From Candidatus Methylomirabilota bacterium (GTDB lineage: Bacteria > Methylomirabilota > Methylomirabilia > Rokubacteriales > CSP1-6), in the NCBI GenBank assembly GCA_035936835.1, contig DASYVT010000178.1:1-62210 (forward strand): DNA of 62,210 bases, read 5' to 3'. Every line of letters begins with the position of its first letter. Within the stretch, counting starts at the first letter, position 1. Below the pieces are notes generated by a model, which made no database searches, was not told the DNA's origin, and saw only the letters and a list, made by a program, of their open reading frames with translations. Position numbers and translations under genes: made by a program. Shown here in pieces: positions 1-8,006 of this stretch.

Positions 1-1
1 T

Positions 2-1453
2 CTACGCGCCTGCGAACAGGTTCTTCTTGATGATGGCGTGGACGCCCCAGTTGCCGTCCACTACCTGCGTCACGCCGAAGTCCACGGCGACGGACATCAG
101 CGAGATCGCCTCGTCCTCGCTCAAGCCCTGGGTCGTCATCAAGAAATGCCGCATCTTCCGGAACGCATCGCGCATCGCCAGGTCGATGGAAGACTTGCTG
201 TAGATCTGGCTCTGCGCGTCGGCGCCGAGCTCCGCCAGGTAGTTGGCGTAGCTGAACCCGTGCAGGACCCACTCGTCCTGGGTCGCTAGCAGCGGATAGT
301 TGAGCCCCGCCAGCGCGGTGCCCGCCAGCATGGCGCGCTTGTGCACGATGAGCTGGAATGTGCCGGTGAGCGAGCACTCGATAGCGGTGCCGCAGAGCTC
401 GGAGTCGCCCTGCGAGGCGTGGGAGTCTCCCGCGGAGAGCAGCGCCCCCTTGACCGCGACCGGATAGTACATCGTGGCGCCCTTGCCGATGCGCCAGTCG
501 TCGATGTTGCCTCCGGTGTAGCTGGGCGGAATGGAGTCCACCATGTCGGCCTCGGCGGGTGCCAGGCCGAGCACACCGAAGTGAGGTCGGATGGGCACCC
601 GGATGTTCTTGAGCACGCCCTGGTTCTCTTGCACCGTGCGATGGTCGACCGGGACGCCGGGGTAGTCGATGGTCTTGTGGACGACGCCGAACGGGTCCGT
701 CTGCGGCGTCCAGCGGAAGTTGTACACGGCCTTCGCCCAGTTGCGCTCGCCGCTCGCGTCGACTTCGTAGATGGTGATCACCTCGCGCGGCTTGGGATCC
801 GTCAGGAGCTCCTTGTAGTGGAAGCCCCACCACGCGGCGGCGTTGCTCCCGAAGCTCTTGCCCTTGTACGAAGGATTGGCGCAGGGCCTCGGCTTCACGT
901 CGATGATCCGGACCTCGAGGATGTCCCCAGGCTCCGCCTCGCGGACCGCGACCGGCCCCGTGCAGATGTGGACGCCAAGACCTTCGCCCGCGCCACGGCC
1001 GAAGAGCGTCGGGTTCATCGGGCCCGCTCCGCGGCGGTCCACGCCCTTGCGTTGCTTGTCCCAGTAGAAGACGCTCTCCGCGCCCGCGTCGCCCTCCACC
1101 ATTCGCTCGGCGTCGTCGTTGGCGTGATGCGTGAGCACCTCAATCGTGACAAAGTCCCCGGAGCTGACTTCGACCTGGGGCTTGAGGAGCTTGCTGAAAT
1201 ATCCCCAGTGCACCGTCTTGTCGGTCGCGGGAACGTAGTAGTGGTTCTTGGTTCCCGGTACTATCCCAGGCTGCGCCTGGGCAGTCGTCACCGAGGACAG
1301 TCCGGCCGCCGCTAACGACGCCGCCGCACCTCCGGCTGCCAAGGCTCCCTTCAGGAAGCCCCGGCGCCCTTCGTCCACCTGGTTACCAGAACCGTCGCGT
1401 TTGCCGTCGCTCGGGGCACCCTCACCACTCCCGCCGTGAGTCACTCTCGCCAT
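2..1453 (-). CDS. Tat-exported acetamidase/formamidase family protein
   Basis: Predicted amidohydrolase of the FmdA/AmdA family, which releases ammonia from formamide, acetamide or related short amides. The start at 1453 (MARVTHGG) is chosen over a longer in-frame extension because GGGAGAA precedes it at good spacing and a Tat signal follows: twin Arg at residues 30-31 (RRGFLK), an Ala-rich hydrophobic stretch, then an AQA cleavage region. The mature part has the family hallmarks GDSHASQGDSEL and CGTAIE in the C-terminal half and an early metal/active-site segment LTHHANDDAERM. It is complete at 483 residues; the stop is the last codon at the window edge. Typical family members are about 300-420 residues, so the extra length is the signal plus a polar N-terminal tail. 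Tat export implies a folded, probably metal-loaded periplasmic enzyme. The exact substrate is not readable. Confidence 0.88.
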   Translation of the reverse strand: MARVTHGGSGEGAPSDGKRDGSGNQVDEGRRGFLKGALAAGGAAASLAAAGLSSVTTAQAQPGIVPGTKNHYYVPATDKTVHWGYFSKLLKPQVEVSSGDFVTIEVLTHHANDDAERMVEGDAGAESVFYWDKQRKGVDRRGAGPMNPTLFGRGAGEGLGVHICTGPVAVREAEPGDILEVRIIDVKPRPCANPSYKGKSFGSNAAAWWGFHYKELLTDPKPREVITIYEVDASGERNWAKAVYNFRWTPQTDPFGVVHKTIDYPGVPVDHRTVQENQGVLKNIRVPIRPHFGVLGLAPAEADMVDSIPPSYTGGNIDDWRIGKGATMYYPVAVKGALLSAGDSHASQGDSELCGTAIECSLTGTFQLIVHKRAMLAGTALAGLNYPLLATQDEWVLHGFSYANYLAELGADAQSQIYSKSSIDLAMRDAFRKMRHFLMTTQGLSEDEAISLMSVAVDFGVTQVVDGNWGVHAIIKKNLFAGA

Positions 1454-1578
1454 GGGTTCTCCCTTTTCTACGTAACGCCTGTAATGAAGAGTTGTTGGGA
1501 ATTGCCACAGCGTCGTTGCTGGCCTGTGCCCTACGTTGGGCAACTCTGCGATCCTTCGTGGAGTCGCGAACTCAGGGA

Positions 1579-1607
1579 ACAATACCAGAGCAGTCCGGGC
1601 TACTCAA
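1579..1607 (-). promoter_or_regulatory. Candidate sigma70-type promoter for the acetamidase gene
   Basis: On the minus strand, TTGAGT (1607-1602) and TATTGT (1584-1579) are separated by exactly 17 bases, and TGG lies directly before the -10 box (extended -10). The leader to the start at 1453 would be about 120 nt. It is the only convincing promoter-like pair in the 214-base gap between the two minus-strand genes, where I see no other gene. Confidence 0.4.
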
Positions 1608-1667
1608 GGACCCCGGCGCTCCCGTCTTCATCCCAGTTGGGCGTGGCATTCGCCTTAGCGAAACGAC

Positions 1668-2597
1668 TTAGTCTTTTCTTGGCGCACCGTTCACATAAGG
1701 TTTCAGCGCCGCATAGATAAAACTGTTCACCGGCGTGGGGATGGCGTGGCGCCGGCCAAGCTCGACCACCTTGCCAGCAAACCAGGGCAGCTCGATCCGG
1801 TTGCCGCGGAGCAGATCATTGCCCATCGAGGTGGTGTGGTGGGGCGGCATCGAGCGCATCATCGCGAGCGTCTTGTCGACGCTGTCCGGCGGCAGCTTGA
1901 CGCCCTCGGCGAGGCCGACGGCGACGGTTTCGCGCAAGGCCGCCTCGTAGAGGGTGAACAGGTCGGGATCGTCGCGCCATGTGCCGAGCGGCAGCCGGGT
2001 CAGCGCGTTGAGGTCGCTCAGCGGCACCAGCAGGGCGAACTTTTCCCAGATCGGGAGCCTGATGTCGGGGCTCAGCACGCCCTCGAACCCGGCCGCTGCG
2101 CAAAGATCGCGCAATCGCTTGCCGCGGGCGCTGCTCCTGCCGTCGAGCTCGCCAAAGGTCATCTGCTGATAGGTCCCGGTCTGGCGGATCACCCCGGGCG
2201 TGACGATCGCCCCGGTGACAAAGGCGGTGCCGCCCATCACCCGATCGCGCCCGAGGATCGGGATCAGCCGGTCGGCGGCGTCGACGCCGTTCTGCAGCGG
2301 GATCACCGCGGTCTGCGGTCCGACGATCGGACGGATCTGCTCGCCGGCGCTTTCGACATCCCAAAGCTTGACGCAGAACAGCACAAAATCGACGACGCCG
2401 ATGCGCGCGATATCGTCGGTGGCCTGGGCCGGATTTATATGAGTTCCCCCGCGATCCCCTTCGATGCGCAGCCCGCGCTCGCGCATCGCCGCGAGATGCG
2501 CACCGCGCGCGACGAAGGTCACGTCGGACCCGGCCTTGGCAAGCGAGGCGCCATAGATTGCGCCGATGCCGCCGGCGCCGATGACCGCGATGCGCAT
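1668..2597 (-). CDS. panE: 2-dehydropantoate 2-reductase family protein (PanE/ApbA)
   Basis: NADPH-dependent ketopantoate reductase family, the pantothenate step that makes pantoate. The N-terminus MRIAVIGAGGIGAIYG carries the Rossmann GxGxxG motif at residues 7-12. The middle has PLQNGVDAADRL and FVTGAIVTPGVI as in the family, and the C-terminal helical domain contains the WEKF...LNALTRLP substrate-binding region. The length of 309 residues is normal. The start at 2597 is supported by AGGAGA seven bases upstream. Many bacteria carry several PanE paralogues acting on other 2-keto acids, and no pantothenate gene is nearby, so a catabolic ketoacid reductase is equally possible. Gene symbol given for the family only. 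Confidence 0.85.
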   Translation of the reverse strand: MRIAVIGAGGIGAIYGASLAKAGSDVTFVARGAHLAAMRERGLRIEGDRGGTHINPAQATDDIARIGVVDFVLFCVKLWDVESAGEQIRPIVGPQTAVIPLQNGVDAADRLIPILGRDRVMGGTAFVTGAIVTPGVIRQTGTYQQMTFGELDGRSSARGKRLRDLCAAAGFEGVLSPDIRLPIWEKFALLVPLSDLNALTRLPLGTWRDDPDLFTLYEAALRETVAVGLAEGVKLPPDSVDKTLAMMRSMPPHHTTSMGNDLLRGNRIELPWFAGKVVELGRRHAIPTPVNSFIYAALKPYVNGAPRKD

Positions 2598-2684
2598 GCG
2601 ATTCTCCTGATTTGGGCTCGGAGGGCCGATTCCACTCGCTCCAGACTTACTCTAGGCTCAGAAAGCTCACCAGCACAGGAGACG

Positions 2685-2750
2685 ATGATGGCCCAATCGG
2701 CAAGCTCTCCTCCGCGCGAACGCATCCGCGGCGCCGTTGAGCATAGATAA
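2685..2750 (+). other. Very short ORF with ribosome binding site, possible gene stump
   Basis: ATGATG preceded by AGGAGACG opens 20-odd codons (MAQSASSPPRERIRGA...) that end at TAA 2748-2750, just before the broken binding-protein gene. The good SD but no recognisable product suggests the 5' end of a deleted gene, or a chance ORF. No function can be assigned. Confidence 0.2.
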
Positions 2751-3648
2751 CATAAAACTCGTTCTCAGTCATGGCCGGCCGAGGCTCAGGTTCTTGCCTT
2801 GGCACAGCGTGAGCGACGTGCTCGGCCAGCAGGTGGTGATCGACAACCGTACCGGCGGCAACTCGGTGGTGGCCGCCAACGCCGTGCTGCAGGCGCCGCG
2901 CGACGGCTACACGTTCCTGGTCGATGCCGCCAATCAGCTGACCAACCCGTTCCTGATCAAGGATCTGCCGTTCGACTATCCGTCGACATGGATGCCGGTC
3001 AGTCAGTTGTCGAGCTTTCCCAAGGTGATCGCGGTGCGCCACGACTTCCCTGCCCGCACCATCCAGGAATTCATCGCGCTCGCGCGCGAGCAGCCCGGGG
3101 AATTCAGCTACGGCACGCCGCCTGCCGCCGGCATGGCCCACATGGCGGGCGAAGAATTGCAGCGCCGCGCCGGGATCAAGCTCGTCCACGCGCCCTATCG
3201 CGGCGGCTTCGACGCCGCGCGCGACATCGGCTCGGGCTCGCTGGACGCGGTGCTCATCACCACATCGTCGATCCGCCTGCCGCTGCAGAACGGCAAAGCA
3301 CGCATTCTGGCCGTGACCAACCCCAGGCGGACCGCTTCCTTCCCCGACGTGCCGACCCTGGTCGAAAGCGGCTTCCCGGGCTTCGACATGAACGACTGGA
3401 CTGGATTGTTCGCAGCCGCAGGCACGCCGGAGCCGTCGATCGCGCGCCTGTACGAAGCGGTCGCCAAGGCCTCGAAAACCCCCGCCGTCCGTGAGCGGCT
3501 AGACCCGATCGGGGCAGAGCCGGTCGCCAGCACGCCTCAAGAATTCGGCGTCTGGCCGGCCGGCCAGCGCGCGCTGCTCGGCAAGCTGCTCGTCGAGGCC
3601 GGCATCAAACTGGGCTGGCGGGCGGCGGCTTCGCCGGCGCCGCGCTGA
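2737..3648 (+). pseudogene. Truncated, frameshifted tripartite tricarboxylate transporter (Bug-type) substrate-binding protein
   Basis: From about 2815 the frame reads SDVLGQQVVIDNRTGG, then APRDGYTFL, NPFLIKDLPFDY, FPKVIAVRHDFPA, GMAHMAGEELQ, HAPYRGG and FPDVPTLVESGFPGF, which is the classic Bug/TTT periplasmic binding protein. Such proteins normally start with a signal peptide and the KPIRIIVPFPPGG segment. Here the first ~25 codons are unrelated and those family parts are missing. Directly upstream, a different frame reads ALAQR, which would join SDVLG after a one-base shift near 2812, so a frameshift plus 5' deletion is likely. No TctA/TctB membrane genes are nearby. Bug proteins bind carboxylates or similar solutes. 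I treat the locus as a pseudogene; a new start would give a protein with no export signal. Confidence 0.75.
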
Positions 3649-3796
3649 CCGGGCCGCTGGCGAGACTGCCAAGAGTCGATTCCGGCGCGGGCGGCGCGGG
3701 AGAGCTCGGCGGCGTGGACGGCGGCGGGTTGAGGAATTGAGCGCTGGCGGGGCCCGCGACCGCAATCAGGGCCACCGTCAGAATGCTGCGTTTCAT
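3605..3796 (-). CDS. Small secreted proline-rich protein
   Basis: A 63-residue ORF begins MKRSILTVALIAVAGPASAQ, a textbook Sec signal peptide with an ASA-Q cleavage site. The mature ~43 residues are rich in Pro, Ser and Ala (NPPPSTPPSSPAPPAPES). The ribosome binding site AGGAGGTT sits seven bases before the ATG, one of the strongest in the window. The 3' end overlaps the 3' end of the opposite-strand binding-protein remnant by about 44 bases, and the ORF lies 44 bases downstream of the MHS permease stop on the same strand, so it may be the second gene of that unit. Function unknown; no domain is visible. Low complexity means homology will be hard to judge. Confidence 0.55.
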   Translation of the reverse strand: MKRSILTVALIAVAGPASAQFLNPPPSTPPSSPAPPAPESTLGSLASGPVSAAPAKPPPASPV

Positions 3797-3840
3797 AACG
3801 AACCTCCTGCGCTCGCTTGAGCGCGCACACGAGGCGCACT

Positions 3841-5103
3841 CTACAGCGTGGCGTCGGCCGTCGGCGACCGGCTGGTCTCCCGGAAAGTCAGGGCCGCCAG
3901 GAACGACAGCCCGGCGGCGCCCATGACGAGGAACGCCGGACTGAGGTCGTTGTCGGTTCGGTGCACCAGCCAGGTCGCGACCAGCGGGCTGATGCCGCCG
4001 AAGATCCCGAGACAGATGTTGTAGCCCAGTGCGATCGCGGTGCAGCGGATCGCCTTGGGCACCGCTTCGACCATGATGGCAGGCTGGGGGCCAAGGAACA
4101 TGCCGACGGCCACCACAAAGCCCAACTGGCCCAGCAGGATGAAATGCGTCTGCGGGTGGTGCATGAGCCAGAGAAAGGGCACCGCGCCGACAAAGCCGAT
4201 CGCCGTCGCTCCGAGCAGCATCGGCTTGCGGCCGATCCGGTCGGAAAGCCATCCCGCGCCGATGATGAGCGGGACCAGCACCAGCATGCTGACCGTATTG
4301 ATTTCGAGCGCGCGCGCGGGGGCGATACCGTCGGCGAATTGCAGCCAGCTGACGATGTAGACGAAGAGCAGGTAGAATCCGACGGCGTTGAAAAGAGACA
4401 GGCCGGCCAGGCGAACCAGCAGCCGGCGGTGCAGTTGCAGGGTCTCCACGAGCGGGGCGCGTGTGGCGCCTTCGGCTTTGGGCTCGTCGCTGAGATGCCG
4501 GCGCAGCAGATAGCCGGCGATGCCGACGATCAGCCCCATGAGGAACGGGATGCGCCAGCCCCAGGCTTCGAGCGACTCGACCGACATCAGCGAGGCAAGC
4601 CCAGCCCCGACGGCCGATCCGAACAGAATTCCCCCGACGGCGCCGCAACAGGCCAGCGCCCCCACGGACCCGCGGCGGCCTGGCGGTGCGTTTTCGACCA
4701 TGAAGACGATCGACGTTGTGTATTCGCCGCCGACGGACAGGCCTTGCACCATGCGCAGGAATGTCAGCGCAATGGGCGCCATGACCCCGAGCGTGGCGTA
4801 GCCCGGCAGAACGCCGATCAGAAAAGTTGGAACGGCCATCGCCGTCACCGAGAAAGTGAGCGCGGCGCGACGGCCAAGCCGATCGCCGATATGGCCGACG
4901 ACCGCGCCGCCCACGGGCCGCATCAGGAAGCCGACGGCGAAGATGCCGAAGGCCGCCAGGACCTGGGCGACGGGATCCTCATGCGGGAAGAACTTCTTGC
5001 CGATGGCGGCGGCGAAGTAGCCGTAGATTGCGAAATCGTACCATTCGAGCACATTGCCGATGGCGCCGGCCGCGACGACCTTGCGTGTATTGATAGGATG
5101 CAT
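3841..5103 (-). CDS. MHS-family (metabolite:H+ symporter) MFS transporter
   Basis: A 420-residue, 12-TM permease of the major facilitator superfamily. Family signatures are the N-terminal GNVLEWYDFAIYGYFA, the loop 2-3 motif GHIGDRLGRR, RMVQGLSVGGEY before TM4-5, and WGWRIPFL at the TM5-6 loop. These are characteristic of MHS members such as ProP, KgtP, CitA and ShiA, which take up osmolytes or carboxylates with protons. The length is normal and both ends are intact. Substrate cannot be read. Neighbouring remnants of a tricarboxylate-type binding protein and a CoA transferase are at least consistent with an organic-acid uptake context. The start at 5103 has only a weak SD (AGAAGAG). Confidence 0.88.
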   Translation of the reverse strand: MHPINTRKVVAAGAIGNVLEWYDFAIYGYFAAAIGKKFFPHEDPVAQVLAAFGIFAVGFLMRPVGGAVVGHIGDRLGRRAALTFSVTAMAVPTFLIGVLPGYATLGVMAPIALTFLRMVQGLSVGGEYTTSIVFMVENAPPGRRGSVGALACCGAVGGILFGSAVGAGLASLMSVESLEAWGWRIPFLMGLIVGIAGYLLRRHLSDEPKAEGATRAPLVETLQLHRRLLVRLAGLSLFNAVGFYLLFVYIVSWLQFADGIAPARALEINTVSMLVLVPLIIGAGWLSDRIGRKPMLLGATAIGFVGAVPFLWLMHHPQTHFILLGQLGFVVAVGMFLGPQPAIMVEAVPKAIRCTAIALGYNICLGIFGGISPLVATWLVHRTDNDLSPAFLVMGAAGLSFLAALTFRETSRSPTADATL

Positions 5104-5213
5104 TGTGCTCTTCTCTAGTGGGTTTTGAAAACGTAATGCAGCGCCAAATTAACCAGCTCGCCCGAGATCACGACTACGAGCAGCAAAAACACTCATTTGG
5201 GCGCATTGGATGA

Positions 5214-5495
5214 AGCGGCCAGTCGCGCGCCGAGCATGCCCCCGGCGAGGTCATCAACGACCCGCACCTCGTGGAGCGTGGCATGTGGGTGGACGTCAAG
5301 CACGCCAAGCGCGGGAAAACGCGGGTGCCAATCTCGCCGATCCGCCAGCACGGCGGCCCGTCGGCAACGGTGGACCGCCCCGCGCCGCTGCCGGGCCAGG
5401 ACACGGACCGCGTGTTGTCGGAACTGCTGGGACTGACCCCCGACGAGCTGGCGGCACTCCATGCGGCAGGCGTGATCGAGCCGGTCAAGAGCTAA
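5214..5495 (+). pseudogene. C-terminal remnant of a CaiB/BaiF (class III) CoA-transferase
   Basis: The frame beginning after an in-frame TGA at 5211 reads HAPGEVINDPHLVERGMW, VDVKHAKRGKTRVP, SPIRQ and ends PAPLPGQDTDRVLSELLG...AALHAAGVIEP. This is the conserved C-terminal ~90 residues of formyl-CoA-transferase-like proteins (about 400 residues when whole). The catalytic N-terminal domain is absent and the sequence before 5214 is unrelated. A GTG at 5271 could start a 74-residue product, but no SD is apparent, so I call it dead. The rest of the 5104-5635 stretch holds only a 25-codon ORF at 5136 without SD, and the promoter described separately. Confidence 0.75.
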
Positions 5496-5568
5496 CGAAC
5501 ACACCGCCGGATCTTGCGGACGTCATCCCCTCACCTTCGGTCGGCGACCGCGGACGCCATTCCGGTGC

Positions 5569-5597
5569 TTGACAGCGGCCACCGCCAGGTCTAGGTT
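5569..5597 (+). promoter_or_regulatory. Strong sigma70-like promoter of the PPOX gene
   Basis: TTGACA (5569-5574), a 17-base spacer, then TAGGTT (5592-5597). This perfect -35 hexamer at ideal spacing is rare in this GC-rich DNA. It would give a ~30-base leader containing a short direct repeat CGTAAACCC and the SD GAGGAGG before the ATG at 5636. Confidence 0.55.
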
Positions 5598-5635
5598 CGC
5601 CGTAAACCCCCGTAAACCCACTGAGGAGGAAAGCC

Positions 5636-6052
5636 ATGGCGATCGCGCTGCCCCAGTCCGTCAAGAAGATCATGCAGGACAAAGCCTATGGTCACGTCAT
5701 CACGCTCAACGCGAACGGCACGCCCCAGGTGACGATGGTGTGGATGGACGCCGAAGGCGACGAAGTCCTGTTCAACACCGCCGACGGGCGGCTCAAGCCG
5801 AAGAACCTGCGCCGCGACCCCCGCGTCATCATCGCTGTGCAGGACCGCAACGATCCCCAGTCCCACCTGGTGTTCCACGGCAAGGGGACGGTGACCGAGG
5901 CGGGGGCGGACGACCACATCGACAAGCTGGCCAAGCGCTTCCTGGGCGCGGACAAGTATCCCTTCCGCCGGCCCGGCGAGAAGCGCCTGATCGTACGCGT
6001 CAAGGTCGATCGCATCGGCGGCTACGGCCCCAAGATGCAACCCTGGACGTAA
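5636..6052 (+). CDS. PPOX-class pyridoxamine 5'-phosphate oxidase-like / F420-dependent protein
   Basis: A 138-residue single-domain split-barrel flavin/F420-binding protein. Visible family features are the N-terminal helix, GHVITLNANGTPQVTMVWMD (two strands typical of TIGR03618-like proteins), KPKNLRRDPRV and VFHGKGTV. These small PPOX proteins reduce substrates with F420H2 or FMN; a few bind heme or biliverdin. It sits 37 bases behind a clear promoter and has a strong SD (GAGGAGG), so the start is secure. The next gene is an LLM-type flavin/F420 oxidoreductase 136 bases downstream, which supports deazaflavin or flavin chemistry in this locus. No F420 synthesis gene is in the window, so cofactor identity is an inference. 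Confidence 0.8.
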   Translation: MAIALPQSVKKIMQDKAYGHVITLNANGTPQVTMVWMDAEGDEVLFNTADGRLKPKNLRRDPRVIIAVQDRNDPQSHLVFHGKGTVTEAGADDHIDKLAKRFLGADKYPFRRPGEKRLIVRVKVDRIGGYGPKMQPWT

Positions 6053-6188
6053 CGCCTTCGGGGTTGCGCTGTGACACGGCAGACCCCGGGGAAGACCCTC
6101 GGACGGGGCGGGCCATGACTGAGAAGGCAATGCTGGGCGGCGCCGTCCTGGGCCTGCTGCGGAGCCGTCTGTCTTCGATTCCCGGGCG

Positions 6189-7169
6189 GTGATCGTGGAT
6201 ATCTCCTGCGCGTTCCCCCCCGTCCCCGACACGCCGGATCACATCGCCCTGGCCGAGCGCCTGGGCTATCGCCGCGCGTGGGTCTACGACACCCCCGCGC
6301 TCCAGCTGGACGTCTGGATGACGCTCGGGCGCGCGGCGGAGCGCACGCGGCGCATCGAGCTCGGCCCCGGCGTCCTGATTCCGAGCCTCCGTCACGTGCT
6401 CGTCACGGCATCGGCCGTCGCGACCCTCGTTGAGCTCGCGCCCGGTCGCGTCAACGTCGGGATCGGGTCCGGCTTCACCGGGCGCCTCGCCATGGGCCAG
6501 CGGCCGAACGCGTGGCGGCTCGTGGCGGAGTACATACGCCAGCTCAAGGCGTTGCTCGCCGGCGAGGTCGTCGAGATCGAGGGCGCGGCCACTCAGATGA
6601 TCCACGGGCCGGGACAGGCGCCCTCGAGACCGATCCGCGTCCCGATCGTCATCGGCACCGGCGGACCTAGGGGCGAAGCGGTGGCCCGACAGCTCGGCGA
6701 CGGCATCTTCACCGTCGTACCGGTCGCCGGGTTCGCGTGGGCCTCGCTCCTCACGTTCGGCACCGTGCTGGAGCCGGGAGAGTCGCCCGAGTCGGAGCGC
6801 GTGCTGCTTGCCGCCGGCGCCGGCGCGGGCGTGGTCTTCCACCGCGCGTTCGATCTGCCCGGGGCGCCGGGGCGTCCCGGGATGAGCGATCTGCCGGGCG
6901 GCGCCGAGTGGCTGGCGGCGATCGAGGCCATGCCACGCCGCGAACGGCATCTCCACACGCATCGTGGTCACCTCACCTATCCGAACGACATCGACCGCAA
7001 GGTGTTGACCGGCGACGTGATCCGGCGGTTCACCTTCACCGGGGAATCGCCCGCGCTGCGGGAGCGGATGCGCGAGCTGGGCGCCCGCGGCGTGACGGAG
7101 ATCGCCTACCAGCCGGCGGGGCCCGACATCCCGCGCGAGCTCACGGCGTTCGCCCGAATGGCCGGCTAG
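6189..7169 (+). CDS. LLM-class flavin/F420-dependent oxidoreductase
   Basis: Luciferase-like monooxygenase fold, 326 residues. Matching segments are ERLGYRRAWVYDTPALQLDVW, RIELGPGVLIPSLRHVL, ELAPGRVNVGIGSGFTGR and RVPIVIGTGGPRG, typical of F420-dependent methylenetetrahydromethanopterin-reductase-like and alkanal-monooxygenase-like proteins. The start is GTG at 6189; a second in-frame GTG at 6195 is possible and neither has a strong SD. LLM proteins oxidise or reduce organic substrates using reduced FMN or F420. The substrate is unknown. The upstream PPOX protein and downstream CMD-like protein suggest a small catabolic cluster. Confidence 0.82.
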   Translation: MIVDISCAFPPVPDTPDHIALAERLGYRRAWVYDTPALQLDVWMTLGRAAERTRRIELGPGVLIPSLRHVLVTASAVATLVELAPGRVNVGIGSGFTGRLAMGQRPNAWRLVAEYIRQLKALLAGEVVEIEGAATQMIHGPGQAPSRPIRVPIVIGTGGPRGEAVARQLGDGIFTVVPVAGFAWASLLTFGTVLEPGESPESERVLLAAGAGAGVVFHRAFDLPGAPGRPGMSDLPGGAEWLAAIEAMPRRERHLHTHRGHLTYPNDIDRKVLTGDVIRRFTFTGESPALRERMRELGARGVTEIAYQPAGPDIPRELTAFARMAG

Positions 7170-7179
7170 TATCGCAGTA

Positions 7180-7202
7180 TCGGGGTCAGGTCTTGCAATC
7201 AC
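7180..7202 (+). repeat. Dispersed repeat end, copy 1
   Basis: TCGGGGTCAGGTCTTG at 7180-7195 is identical to the 16 bases at 25401-25416, and both are followed by a variant of AATCAC/ATTCAC. Both copies lie immediately after a stop codon. From memory this motif resembles ends of REP-type elements mobilised by Y1 (RAYT) transposases; no such transposase is in the window. Confidence 0.45.
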
Positions 7203-7259
7203 GCATCGCCGTGGCGGGCAGCGACACTCGTGGTGAGCTAGTCAACGCGGAGACCACAC

Positions 7260-7802
7260 ATGGCAAGGCTACCGTCCATCACCAGCAAGGACCAGGTCGC
7301 TCCCAAAGACCACGCGATCGTGGACGGCATCGTCCAGAGCCGTGGCGCGCTGCAGGGGCCGTTCACGATGTTCCTCCACTGCCCGGAGCTGGCCGCCCGC
7401 CTCGCGCATTTGGGCGCCTTCGTCCGCTTCGAGGGCTCGCTCGACATGCGGGTGCGCGTGCTCGCGGCGATGACCGTGGCGCGGGAGCTCGACGCGGTCT
7501 ACGTGTGGGGCGCGCAGACGGGTGGCGCCCGGCGGCTCGGCGTGCCGGAGACCACCATCACGGCCATCCGCGAGAAGCACGCGCGCGGCATCCCGCCGGA
7601 GGACGCCCAGATCGTGGAGTTCACGCGCGAGCTCATCCGCAAGCATCGAGTTGACGACGCGACGTTCAAGGCGCTCCGGACACGGCTCGGCGATGACGGA
7701 CTCATCCAGCTCACGGGGGCGATCGGCTACTACAGCATGCTGTCGATGACGGTGAACGCCTGCGAGCTGGAAGCCGGCAAGGGCGCCGAGGTCCTGCAAT
7801 GA
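7260..7802 (+). CDS. Carboxymuconolactone decarboxylase/AhpD-like protein lacking the CxxC pair
   Basis: A 180-residue all-helical CMD-family protein: GPFTMFLHCPELAARLAHLGAFVRF, RVRVLAAMTVAREL and the later GAIGYYSMLSMTVNA match the family. In redox-active AhpD members the helix after 'ARE' carries E-x2-C-x2-C-x3-H; here it reads ELDAVYVWGAQ with no cysteine, so peroxidase activity of the AhpD type is unlikely. A decarboxylase or hydrolase-like role resembling true gamma-CMD fits better. The stop overlaps by four bases (ATGA) with the start of a truncated amidohydrolase, showing that the gene once led a translationally coupled pair. Start ATG at 7260, SD weak. Confidence 0.75.
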   Translation: MARLPSITSKDQVAPKDHAIVDGIVQSRGALQGPFTMFLHCPELAARLAHLGAFVRFEGSLDMRVRVLAAMTVARELDAVYVWGAQTGGARRLGVPETTITAIREKHARGIPPEDAQIVEFTRELIRKHRVDDATFKALRTRLGDDGLIQLTGAIGYYSMLSMTVNACELEAGKGAEVLQ

Positions 7803-7858
7803 TCGTCGACGCGCAGGTCCACATCTGGGGGAGCAGGTCAGCTGCGTGTCGTCGCTAG
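7799..7858 (+). pseudogene. 5' stump of a metal-dependent amidohydrolase
   Basis: The ATG inside the ATGA overlap with the CMD-like gene opens MIVDAQVHIWG, the stereotyped N-terminus of amidohydrolase_2 enzymes (first metal-binding H-x-W/H strand). After about 11 matching residues the frame continues SRSAACRR and stops at 7856-7858. The rest of the ~300-residue enzyme is gone. The remaining gap to 8006 has no gene, only sequence such as GTGTTTGACCCCAGC near 7940. Confidence 0.6.
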
Positions 7859-8006
7859 CGCATCCCATTGAGAACATGAGCGATGAGGGCGATTGAACGT
7901 GAGGACTGTAAACCCAGAATCAAGGCCAATGCGGATAGTGTTTGACCCCAGCCGCGGCTTGGTCTAGTTGTGAGGAGGCTTTTCACTCTCACACCCGGAG
8001 GATGGC

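Noticed and set aside
341-1315. Long plus-strand ORFs antisense to the acetamidase gene
   Set aside because: They are GC-frame shadows; the minus-strand frame has a Tat signal and acetamidase motifs throughout.
1628-1665. Intrinsic terminator between PanE and acetamidase
   Set aside because: TTCGC-CTTA-GCGAA is only five base pairs and the T-rich stretch is on the wrong side for the minus-strand gene.
2737-3648. Complete tripartite tricarboxylate transporter
   Set aside because: The binding protein lacks a signal peptide and N-terminus, and no TctA/TctB is in the window.
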